A stretch of DNA of 64,000 nt, from assembly GCF_009208565.1 (NCBI RefSeq), contig NZ_WFLK01000010.1, forward strand, positions 1-64,000, written 5' to 3'. Of the stretch, positions 37,101-43,208 are shown in pieces (position 1 is the stretch's first letter; each line of letters opens with the position of its first letter). The translations under genes were made by a program, and so were the position numbers. Under the pieces are notes generated by a model, which ran no database searches, was not told the DNA's origin, and was given only the letters and a program-made list of their open reading frames with translations. This stretch comes from Janthinobacterium aquaticum (GTDB lineage Bacteria; Pseudomonadota; Gammaproteobacteria; Burkholderiales; Burkholderiaceae_D).

Positions 37101-39207
37101 TTGCGGCAGTCGCCGACAGGATGCTCTCGGGCTGGCGCAGCACCAACATATTATCGACCGCCAACTGACCGCCGGTTTCCAGGCTCAACTGCCGGATGCC
37201 GCCCTTGGGCGACAGGTCGGCCAGGTCGACCGGTGCGCTGACGGTGATATCGCCAGCTGTTGCGCTGCCGATATGCACAGACGCCACGGCAATGCGATTG
37301 AGTTCGCCATTATCGAGCCCCAGCATGCCGCCAGGCACATCGCCCAGGTGGATCGCACGGCCGTCGGTCAACGGCGTAATGGCCAGCGCCGCATTGCCGG
37401 CCGCGCCGCCAAAGTTGATGCCGCCGGTAAAAGACATGCCATCGGCCTGCAACGTGATGCGCTGGTCATTGATGCCGCTGCCGACCAGCTGGTCGCCGGT
37501 GCCGGTCAGATGGATATTGCCGCCGGCAAAATTCGACTTGATGCCGAGATTGCCGTTGCCCACATTGACCACGCCGGCGCCGGTAATGGTGGCGCCGGAG
37601 AGTTCGATTGTGCCATTGTTGCTGCTCAAGGCGCCGTTCAGTATCACGTTCGCCCCCAGGCCTGCCGCCGCGCCGCTGGCGGCGTCATTGGCCGACAGCA
37701 CGATCTTGCCGCCCCTGGTGGTGATATCGGCGTTGACGGCGATCGTCTCGCCAGCCTGCGCCTTCAGGCCAACGTTGTCGTTGACCATATCGATGGCGCT
37801 GTTGATATTGATGCGGTGCTTCGCCTGCAGCGTCACATCGCTTTGCGCTGCGGAAATCACTGCGGCGCCGATCACCGCCGTCCCGCCGTCCGGCGCATCG
37901 GCAAACTCATCAACGTCGCCGGTGCCGCTGCTACCGCTGCCGGCCACGACATTGATATCGCGCGGGTCGAGCAGCCAGTTGCCGCGCTTGCCCTTCGCGG
38001 CGCTGGTATCGACGCGGATGCCGTCAACCGCCAGGTAGTGGCCCGAGGTTTCCACCAGTCCGCCATTGCCGGAAAGCGCGCCGCCGCGCGCCGAAATACT
38101 GCCGGCCACGCGCGCCGTGTCGTCGCCCCACACAATCACCTTGCCGCCGTCGCCGTGGCCGATGGCGTCCGCGGCAATGCTGGCGCCGGCAGACACGGCT
38201 ACCTGACGCGCATTGACGATGTCGGGGTTGCGCCCCTGGTAGTCGCCGCCCAGCAGCACCGTGCCGCCGCCGGCAGCGCCGCTGGCCTCGATGCGGGCGT
38301 CGCCCTGCATGCCGACCTGTGCGCCCTGCACCGTCACCGCCCCTCCCTTGCCGGCCGCACTGTTGACACTGGTAACGCTGCCCGCTTCGAGCAGCGCCTT
38401 GCCACTGGCCTTGAGCACGATCCTGCCGTTTTCGCCCACCACCGCGCTATTGGCGCTCAGTGCGCCACCCTGCCTGACCAGTGCGCCCAGCATGCCGATC
38501 TGGCCGCCTTGCGCAATCACCTGGCCCACATTGACGGCCTGGTCGCTTGGTGCCGACAACACCACCTGCAGGCTGGGATTGGCCGGGTCGGCCAGCTGCA
38601 CGCTGCGCCCCGCTGCCAGGATCACTTCGCCGTTGGGCGTGGTGATGATGCCGCTGTTTTCCACGTCTGGCGCAATCAGCAGCACCTGGCCGCCGCGCCC
38701 GGTCGTGATGGCGCCGGCATTGCGCACGGCGCCGGCGGTGTCGCCGGCGTTGAACTGCATTTTGCCGTCCAGGAAATCCTGGTTGCTCAGGTTCAGGCTC
38801 GAGGCGATCAGGCCGCCCACATCGACACGCGCATCGCGTCCGAACAGCACGCCGTTCGGATTGATCAGCAACACCTTGCCGTTCGACTGCAGGGCACCCA
38901 GAATCTGGCTCGGGTCCTGGCCGGTAATGCGGTTAAGCACGCTGCTGGCGGCATTTTGCTGCACGAAGCGCGTTACTTCGCCGGGATTGATGGAGAAACT
39001 CTGCCAGTTGATAATGGTGTTGGGTGTATTGGTAATCGTAAACAGATTACCCTGCTGATTGAACGTGGCCTGGCCATGCACCAGCTGCGGCAGCGTCGGA
39101 TTGGCTTGCGCAGCGCCGAAGCAGCCAGCAACGAGCACGGCCAGCGCGGTGCGGCGCAGCGGCAGGGCTGTCGCAGGCGAAGTGGAACGGGAAGCAGTTT
39201 TTTTCAT
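28099..39207 (-). CDS. giant TpsA-type filamentous adhesin with YDG repeat array
   Basis: 3,702 residues (about 370 kDa predicted), exported by two-partner secretion. In order: signal peptide ending AAQA; a haemagglutination-activity secretion domain with the motif INPNGVLFGRDARVDVGGL; a beta-helix-rich region to about residue 980; GLUG-type repeats (VGGLVGxNxG) at about 985-1170; MBG/YDG-like degenerate repeats at about 1270-1520; 20 near-identical 83-residue YDG-type units at about 1527-3186; then a non-repetitive beta-helical C-terminus ending KTYCN. It starts 20 bp after tpsB stops. A role in adhesion, aggregation or biofilm is expected from family; substrate specificity is unknown. The single reading frame through all repeats argues that it is functional. 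Confidence 0.92.
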   Translation of the reverse strand: MKKTASRSTSPATALPLRRTALAVLVAGCFGAAQANPTLPQLVHGQATFNQQGNLFTITNTPNTIINWQSFSINPGEVTRFVQQNAASSVLNRITGQDPSQILGALQSNGKVLLINPNGVLFGRDARVDVGGLIASSLNLSNQDFLDGKMQFNAGDTAGAVRNAGAITTGRGGQVLLIAPDVENSGIITTPNGEVILAAGRSVQLADPANPSLQVVLSAPSDQAVNVGQVIAQGGQIGMLGALVRQGGALSANSAVVGENGRIVLKASGKALLEAGSVTSVNSAAGKGGAVTVQGAQVGMQGDARIEASGAAGGGTVLLGGDYQGRNPDIVNARQVAVSAGASIAADAIGHGDGGKVIVWGDDTARVAGSISARGGALSGNGGLVETSGHYLAVDGIRVDTSAAKGKRGNWLLDPRDINVVAGSGSSGTGDVDEFADAPDGGTAVIGAAVISAAQSDVTLQAKHRININSAIDMVNDNVGLKAQAGETIAVNADITTRGGKIVLSANDAASGAAAGLGANVILNGALSSNNGTIELSGATITGAGVVNVGNGNLGIKSNFAGGNIHLTGTGDQLVGSGINDQRITLQADGMSFTGGINFGGAAGNAALAITPLTDGRAIHLGDVPGGMLGLDNGELNRIAVASVHIGSATAGDITVSAPVDLADLSPKGGIRQLSLETGGQLAVDNMLVLRQPESILSATAASGLSVGSSGGLYAAAAINLTADNMNLGGAAQSISTAEGGSVSLKRQARDGVIEIGSGAADSAGTLGLSDAELKTINASTLTIGSDIFSGKLKLKGALDLSTAASLDRLELSSGGEIELAGPLMVPHNLDISAGGDGANGAISASGAVNVGGNFSLNAGTWQQNSATLPAFYARGFTINGGSFLRVAGGNGDAAQPYLIADIYGLQGIGGLSRTNQYQLAGNIDASGTQYWRDGAGFVPLFNSDEGGFGGVLDGAGHAIASLHIDTTRYGYSPMGSGLFSQLQGGTLQNLELSGGSVTGARMVGALVGNNRGGIIDNVQSSMVVRGSGQVGGLVGRNSGSISNASTSGAVSGVAAAIGSDVVVGETVSGSQIGGLVGSNDSGASIKVARATGSVSGVGEQVGGLVGNNDGSITVAYATGNVAGGASTGGLVGRNGDTIADVYATGTVSGAENSDPYLTRANLGGVIGWSVAGSSATRLYFDGTVSGNGFTSDTVGAVVGRADPGAVVGFSYFNYQKSGTSIDKGGSTGRSTADMQQQASFNGFQFSGADAAWRIYDGYTTPMLKAFLTPLQVTADGVASQVYNGQQAVFNGTLSYSGLVGSDTGVNGSAGYKDARNVGSYDLGGLWSTKYDISYAGTTTLSITARQLSVVVGGSKVYDGKLDFANASFTLDGVVEGDTLSVSGTARFLDKNAGTDKHVDASSLALAGKDMGNYTINATASGKADISRAGVGLASVSAGNKVYDGKTSASLSGVFSGVVEGDRIDLSNATADFADKNVANNKTVKYVLGTASLGGQDAGNYMLETNGGEVQASITQRDLNLSFAGVNKVYDGKTAATVVIGDDRITDDKLTLAASAAFADKNAGSAKAVNVQNAVLSGDDAGNYRLVNTGGSTTADISQRELNLSFAGVNKVYDGKTAATVAIADDRIADDKLTLAATAAFADKNAGSAKAVTVKEAVLSGEDAANYKLVNTGGSTTADISQRELTLSFAGVNKVYDGKTAATVVIGDDRIADDKLTFAATAAFGDKNAGSAKAVTVKEAVLSGEDAANYKLVNTGGSTTADISQRELNLNFAGVNKVYDGTTATTVAIGDNRVAGDVLAASANAAFADKNAGSDKTINVQNATLSGTDAANYTLANTGGSTTADITQRALNLSFAGANKVYDGTTATTVGIVDNRVSGDVLTTSASAAFADKNAGSGKTINVQNASLSGIDAANYTLVNTSGSTLADITQRALNLSFTGANKVYDGTTATTVGIGDNRVAGDVLTASANAAFADKNAGSGKTINVQNATLSGTDAANYTLVNTSGSATADITQRALNLGFTGNNKVYDGTTATTVDISDNRVVGDILTAAASAAFTDKNAGIGKTINVQNASLSGVDAANYRLVNTGGSATADISQRALNLIFTGANKVYDGTTTTTVGIGDNRVAGDVLTASANASFTDKNAGSGKTINVQNATLSGTDAANYTLVNTGGSATADISQRALNLSFTGTNKVYDGTTATTVGIGDNRVAGDLLTASANAAFADKNAGSGKTINVQNATLSGTDAANYTLVNSNGSTTANITQRALNLSFAGASKVYDGTTATTVGIGDNRVAGDILTASASAAFADKNAGSGKTINVQNATLSGTDAANYMLVNTGGSATADITQRALNLSFAGTNKVYDGTTATTVGIGDNRVAGDVLTASASAAFADKNAGSGKTINVQNATLSGTDAANYTLVNTGGSTTADITQRALNLSFTGANKVYDGTTATTVGIGDNRVAGDVLTASANAAFADKNAGSDKTINVQNVSLSGVDAANYTLVNTSGSTTADITQRALNLGFTGNNKVYDGSTAATVGISDNRVAGDILTAAASAAFADKNAGSGKTINVQNVSLSGTDAANYMLVNTGGSATADISQRALNLSFTGANKVYDGTTATTVGIGDNRVAGDVLIASANAAFADKNSGSGKTVNVQNASLSGVDAANYTLVNNSGSTTANITQRALNLSFTGANKVYDGTTATTVGIGDNRVAGDVLTASASAAFADKNAGSGKTINVQNVTLSGLDAANYTLINSSGRATADITQRALNLSFAGTNKVYDGTTATTVAIGDNRVAGDVLTASANAAFADKNAGSGKSINVQNATLSGTDAANYTLANTGGSTTADITQRALNLSFAGANKVYDGTTATTVGIVDNRVAGDVLTASANAAFADKNAGSDKTINVQNASLSGVDAVNYTLVNTSGSTTADITQRALNLSFTGANKVYDGTTATTVGIGDNRVAGDVLTASASAAFADKNAGSGKTINVQNATLSGTDAVNYTLANTGGSATADISQRALNLSFTGTNKVYDGTTATTVGIGDNRVAGDLLTASANAAFADKNAGSGKTINVQNATLSGTDAANYTLVNSNGSTTANITQRALNLSFAGASKVYDGTTATTVGISDNRVAGDILTAAASAAFADKNAGTGKTINVQNASLSGVDASNYRLDQSGGTATGNISRATLVLGNLQASDKVYDATLAASVSGSLGGIIGQDTVTLAGGTGAFADRNVGSGKTVTVSGFGLAGQDAGNYVLNATGGTARASIAQRALSTWIGNSGGLWSDAANWADGIAPSGSNVLAANLAGNAGSVVVYNAAAGDTVLGSLSTRGGLQIGGGSLTLQSGLDLTGNGLNISGGSLLMQGALSVGSYVQSGGLLAGSGNLLVANSFNQLAGAINLNGNLAINQASGDLRVAGLSGNSISLNASGGQISQSGAIVANALTTQSQSGTLLSNTGNQVRSFTASNSGAGGITLINSTRPAQLVLGSLTTGAGNIVIDNQGGIESHAINANGGNVSLSAHSPVHVQGVISGNDIGLDASTEVAFGSDARVNAVRDLSVTAGTDITLDGAAALNAGNRLTMTAARSVLMNGASTMDVQAAGAVAVLAQNGDLTALTDVRINTRGASLSLLAPNGRVSVPDSVIVRQNAVADVPSSLLDTAKNYLAAVTEQYSPANAGGSSYNNGDALLVSVKPEQKSDGKKNGIQKTYCN
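29651..34630 (-). repeat. array of 20 tandem 249-bp units within tpsA
   Basis: Twenty consecutive 249-bp units encode 83-residue repeats centred on NKVYDGTTATTVGI and FADKNAGSGKTINVQN. Three units at the 5' end of the coding strand carry the variant NKVYDGKTAATV; the other 17 are very similar. Three more degenerate units border the array (about 34700-35230 and just below 29650). Stretches of about 340 bp are virtually identical 2,490 bp (10 units) apart. Confidence 0.92.
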
Positions 39208-39227
39208 GATGGTATCCTCGACGCAGC

Positions 39228-40844
39228 CTAGTACGACAGCGCAACTCTGAAATGCAGGCGATCGCCGTCGCGCCGCGCCGTCTGGCCCGGATTGACGACA
39301 TGGGCGTAGTCCAGTTGCACATTGGCGTAGCGATTGAGCAAAATACGCAGGCCCAGGCCGGCCGAGCCGATGGCGGTACTGGTCAGCTCGCCCGGCAGTG
39401 CATGATTGCGGCGCACCCAGCCGGCGTCATAAAAGGCCAGCGCGCGGCACTGATAGCCGTTACCGCACCAGCTCGGCGTATACAGCTCCAGATTCAGGTT
39501 GGCGCCGTTGTCGTTGGCCACTTCGCGCTCGGCAAAACCGCGTACGGTAGAGGCGCCGCCGATGCCGAACTGCTCGCCCGGCACCAGTGCGTCCGGCGTA
39601 TATTGCCCATTGGCCAGTGCGCGCCACTGCCAGTCCTGGCCCAGCACCTGGTTGACGCTGGCGCTCAGGCGCAAGGTGCTGTAGCCGGCCTTGGCGCCCA
39701 GGCGCGCCAGCGTGAAGTCGGCCTGGCTGCCATGCTTGCCGCCGGAAATATTGCGCGCCAGCGTCAGGCCCAGATTGGCCTCGCCGCGATCGAGCGTCCA
39801 GGCGCCGATATAGGCGATGCTCACCGGATGCACGGTCACATCGGTGCCCAGCTCCACGCCGAAGAACTGCAGGCTGTTACGGTAAGCCTTGTAGTCGAGG
39901 CCGTACACCAGCTTGGGTTCATAATTACCCTGGCGGCTGAAGTTCTGGTTGTAGCGCGCGCCGGCGGTGGCGCCGCGGCCGCTGACGGCAAGGTCGAATA
40001 TGCCGGCCGACACCGTGCCCGAGTCGACGTTCGAATAGCTGGCAAAAAAGTCCAGCGAGTCGCCCAGCGCATACAGCGGCACGTGGTAGCCGACGCCGTA
40101 CACGCCCATCTGGTCGGTCTTTTCAGCGGCCGTGGTGTACTGCAGGCTCAGCACATGATCGCGGCCCCACAGATTGGCATGCTGCAGCACCACGCCGGCA
40201 TGCGTCTTGCCCGACTCGCCGCTGCCGCTGTTGTCCACATTCAGGCTGACTTTCCAGGCGCGCTCGTCGTTGACCAGCACGGCGGCGTCGATGCTGTCGC
40301 CGGTTTCGCCACTACTCATGCGCACCTCGAGCTTGCGCGCCGGATTCTCGTTGGCCAGCTTCAGGCTTTGCCCCAGTTCCGGCAGGTTCGGCGTGACTCC
40401 TTCAACCAGCGTCGGCAGGGCGCGGCGTACATTGGCCTCATCGACATGGCGATTGCCGCTGATATTGACCTTGCCTACCGTCAGTTCGCGTACCGCCAGG
40501 CGCACCACGCCCTGCTCCAGTTCCTGCTCCGGCAGGCTCACCAGCACCATGCTGTAGCCGCGCTCACGGTAGGCGTTCTGTACTGCCTCGAGCGCGCGCT
40601 CGATGTCGCCGAAGTCGCGCGCCGGGCCGGTGTAGGGCGCGCTCAGCGCCTGCAGCAGTTGCGGGCCCAGCAGGGTGTCGCCGGTGACCTCGTAGCGGCT
40701 GATGGCAAAACGCGGCACGCCGTCATCGGCTGGCGCCTCCGGCAGGGTGGAAACGGCGTCGTTCGGGACGGCGGCGGCGCAGACGGCGCCAACCACCAGT
40801 GATAGCGCAGAACCTGCAAGCAGGTGCACCAGACGAGTGTTCAT
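39228..40844 (-). CDS. TpsB outer-membrane transporter (ShlB/FhaC/HecB family)
   Basis: 538 residues. A signal peptide (to about 24) is followed by POTRA-type domains (RYEVTGDTLLGPQLLQAL; VNISGNRHVDEANVRRAL) and a 16-strand Omp85-type barrel containing the conserved L6-loop motif TVRGFAEREV and a terminal aromatic strand HFRVALSY. It secretes the adjacent TpsA protein through the outer membrane. The start at 40844 opens a typical signal peptide; upstream in-frame codons do not. It lies 20 bp before tpsA. The 114-bp upstream space contains a candidate promoter and an inverted repeat. Confidence 0.93.
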   Translation of the reverse strand: MNTRLVHLLAGSALSLVVGAVCAAAVPNDAVSTLPEAPADDGVPRFAISRYEVTGDTLLGPQLLQALSAPYTGPARDFGDIERALEAVQNAYRERGYSMVLVSLPEQELEQGVVRLAVRELTVGKVNISGNRHVDEANVRRALPTLVEGVTPNLPELGQSLKLANENPARKLEVRMSSGETGDSIDAAVLVNDERAWKVSLNVDNSGSGESGKTHAGVVLQHANLWGRDHVLSLQYTTAAEKTDQMGVYGVGYHVPLYALGDSLDFFASYSNVDSGTVSAGIFDLAVSGRGATAGARYNQNFSRQGNYEPKLVYGLDYKAYRNSLQFFGVELGTDVTVHPVSIAYIGAWTLDRGEANLGLTLARNISGGKHGSQADFTLARLGAKAGYSTLRLSASVNQVLGQDWQWRALANGQYTPDALVPGEQFGIGGASTVRGFAEREVANDNGANLNLELYTPSWCGNGYQCRALAFYDAGWVRRNHALPGELTSTAIGSAGLGLRILLNRYANVQLDYAHVVNPGQTARRDGDRLHFRVALSY

Positions 40845-40866
40845 GTGTGAATTCTTGTAGTTGCAT

Positions 40867-40890
40867 GGCAACAACACGCGGGTTGTCGCC
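40867..40890. repeat. inverted repeat in the tpsB leader
   Basis: GGCAACAAC (40867-40875) and GTTGTCGCC (40882-40890) can pair in 8 of 9 positions around a 6-base loop. It lies about 20-45 bases before the tpsB start codon and downstream of a candidate promoter, a position where a hairpin could affect mRNA translation or serve as an operator. Confidence 0.5.
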
Positions 40891-40908
40891 ATCTTTGATT
40901 GAAAGCAA

Positions 40909-40937
40909 AGTTTAGACGGCTTTTGATTTCCAGTCAG
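40909..40937 (-). promoter_or_regulatory. candidate sigma-70 promoter of tpsB-tpsA
   Basis: On the minus strand CTGACT (40932-40937) and TAAACT (40909-40914) are separated by exactly 17 bp. Each matches the consensus in four of six positions. It would give the secretion genes a promoter separate from the upstream cyclase gene. Confidence 0.4.
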
Positions 40938-40958
40938 AACTATTTGGATCAGTTTTGC

Positions 40959-43208
40959 TCATTTGGTTTCAAACGTGGTGACCCCGTCCCAGTCTGCGCC
41001 GGGCGGATCGCTGCGGTAGGCGCGCAGGCGCGCCGCATACAGCGCCGTCAGGCCATCAGCTGGCAAGGCCGTAAGCACGGCTTCGCAACCATCCCAGTCG
41101 CGTGCACGCAACAACTGCAGCGCCTGCGCCCATTGCGCCAGCAGCGCCAGTTCCTGCGGCGAGGCCTCGGCCAGCAGGCCGCGCGGCTCGTAGATGGCGA
41201 CCGGCTCGGTCTTGCCCTTGACGCGCACGCGGTCCAGTTCGCGGTAGGCAAACTCGGGCGCTTGCGCGCGCGTAAATTCACTGACGGCGATACCCACGCC
41301 ATAGGTCTTGGTAATGCCTTCCAGGCGCGCGCCCAGGTTGACGGCATCGCCCATCACGGTATAGGCGCGGCGGATGCGCGAGCCCATGTCGCCCACATGC
41401 ATCAGGCCGCTATTGATACCGATGCCGATATGCAGCGCCGGCCAGCCGCGTGCCTGAAATTGCTGGTTGAGGCGGCGCGCGCTCTGCTGCATCAGCAAGG
41501 CGCTGGCCACGGCGCGGCTGGCATGGTCGGCAAAGGCCACCGGCGCGCCCCAGAACGCCATCACGGCGTCGCCGATATACTTGTCGAGCGTGCCGCCGTG
41601 GCTGTCGCGGATGTCTTCCGACATGGCAGTCAGGTAAAGATTGATATATTCACGCAGCTCCTGCGGACTCATGCTTTCGGAAATGGTGGTAAAGCCGCGC
41701 ACATCGGCGAACAGCACGCTCAGCTCGCGGCTTTCGCCATCCATGCTGTAGCGGTCCGGGTTGTCTGCCATCTGCGCCACCAGCTCGGGCGCCACGTACT
41801 GGCCAAAGCGAGAGACCAGCGCACGCCCCTTGCGCACTTCGAAAAAGTAACCCCAGGCCAGGTTCAGCACGCACAGCGCGCCCACCAGCAGTAGCGGCAA
41901 GGCCACGTCCAGCACGGCGTCGAACTGGCGGTACAGCCACCAGTTGAGCGCCAATACAGCGGCCATCGCCAGGGCGGACAACAGCAGCATGGCCGCCGGC
42001 GCAGCGACGGCCAGCGCCACGCCGAGCAACAGACCCAGCACCACCACCTGCAGGAACTCGATCGCCAGCGCGTAATCGGGCCGGGCCTTGAAATGGCCGT
42101 CGAGAATGGACTTGATCAGGTTGGCGTGTACTTCCACTCCGGGAAACTCTGCATTGACGGGCGTGGCGCGAATATCGTTCAGGCCGGCGGCCGTGGTTCC
42201 CACCAGTACGATAGCGCCGCGCAACACCTCGGCCGGTACCGCGCCCAGCAGCACATCGGCTGCCGATACATAGCGAAATGCGCCGCCGTTTGGCCCGCCG
42301 GCGCCGCGAAACTCGATGGTAGTGGTCAAGCCTTCGCCGACCGGTATCGGATGCGGACCCTGCGGCGTCCACAGCACCACCTGGTCCAGGCCGCCGTGTT
42401 CGCGCTCGGCCTGCGACATCTGCGTGGCTGCTGCATCGAAGGCCGGCATGATGGCGCTGGCGTTCAGGTAGACGCTGGCGGTGGCCAGCGACAGCGAAGG
42501 ATAGTAGCCGTCGCCGATGCGCTGCAACAGGGTCGACGAGCGCAGCACGCCGTCGCTGTCGGTCAGCGCCGTAAAGATGCCGGCGCCGCGCGCCGCCTGC
42601 TGCAGCTGGGCCAGGTTGGCCTCGTAGCCGCTGGCGGTGTAGGCGGTCACTTCGCGCCCGTGCAGGTCGGCCACGGTAAAGGCCGGCTTGGGCAGCGCGC
42701 CCTTCTTTTGCCGGTCAGAGACGCTGTAGCCGAGCACCACCGGCGCGTCGCGCATGGCCTCGGCAAATAGCGCGTCGTAGTCCATTTGCGGGCGCAGCCG
42801 CTGCAGTTGCGCCTCCAAGCCGGGCACCCCGGCCAGCTCGCTTCGCGCCAGCTGCGCCAGCACGCTGTAGCCGGAGCTGGTATCGGCCTCGGGAAAGGAA
42901 ATATCGTATCCCATTGCCGCCACGCCATAGTGACCGGTCAGTTGCTGCACCAGGCGCGCCTGGATATCGCGGCTCCACGGAAAGCGGCCGATCTGGTTCA
43001 GGCTTTTTTCATCGATATCGACAATCACGATGCGCTTGTCGAGCCGGACCGGTTCGGCGCGCATCCGCATATCGCTCAGCATAGCGTCGAGCCGGCCCAG
43101 CGCATCGGCGCCAACCAGGCCGACGCTGGCGCAGGCGGCCAGCAGTGTCAGCAGTACGCCCAGCAACAACCGGGCGCCATGGCGGCGCAGCAAGGAAAGC
43201 AGGCGCAT
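40959..43208 (-). CDS. CHASE2-domain adenylate/guanylate cyclase
   Basis: 749 residues. An N-terminal transmembrane helix, a large extracytoplasmic CHASE2 sensor (about 40-360; KRIVIVDIDEKSLNQIGRFPW and VLVGTTAAGLNDIRATP are typical), three transmembrane helices (about 375-455), and a class III cyclase domain. The catalytic part shows the metal Asp in LFADVRGFTTISE, the second in DKYIGDAVMAFWGAP, and the transition-state motif GDAVNLGARLEG. The lysine and aspartate that select ATP appear conserved, so cAMP is the more likely product. It overlaps the GAF/HD-GYP gene by one base and precedes tpsB by 114 bp. Confidence 0.9.
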   Translation of the reverse strand: MRLLSLLRRHGARLLLGVLLTLLAACASVGLVGADALGRLDAMLSDMRMRAEPVRLDKRIVIVDIDEKSLNQIGRFPWSRDIQARLVQQLTGHYGVAAMGYDISFPEADTSSGYSVLAQLARSELAGVPGLEAQLQRLRPQMDYDALFAEAMRDAPVVLGYSVSDRQKKGALPKPAFTVADLHGREVTAYTASGYEANLAQLQQAARGAGIFTALTDSDGVLRSSTLLQRIGDGYYPSLSLATASVYLNASAIMPAFDAAATQMSQAEREHGGLDQVVLWTPQGPHPIPVGEGLTTTIEFRGAGGPNGGAFRYVSAADVLLGAVPAEVLRGAIVLVGTTAAGLNDIRATPVNAEFPGVEVHANLIKSILDGHFKARPDYALAIEFLQVVVLGLLLGVALAVAAPAAMLLLSALAMAAVLALNWWLYRQFDAVLDVALPLLLVGALCVLNLAWGYFFEVRKGRALVSRFGQYVAPELVAQMADNPDRYSMDGESRELSVLFADVRGFTTISESMSPQELREYINLYLTAMSEDIRDSHGGTLDKYIGDAVMAFWGAPVAFADHASRAVASALLMQQSARRLNQQFQARGWPALHIGIGINSGLMHVGDMGSRIRRAYTVMGDAVNLGARLEGITKTYGVGIAVSEFTRAQAPEFAYRELDRVRVKGKTEPVAIYEPRGLLAEASPQELALLAQWAQALQLLRARDWDGCEAVLTALPADGLTALYAARLRAYRSDPPGADWDGVTTFETK

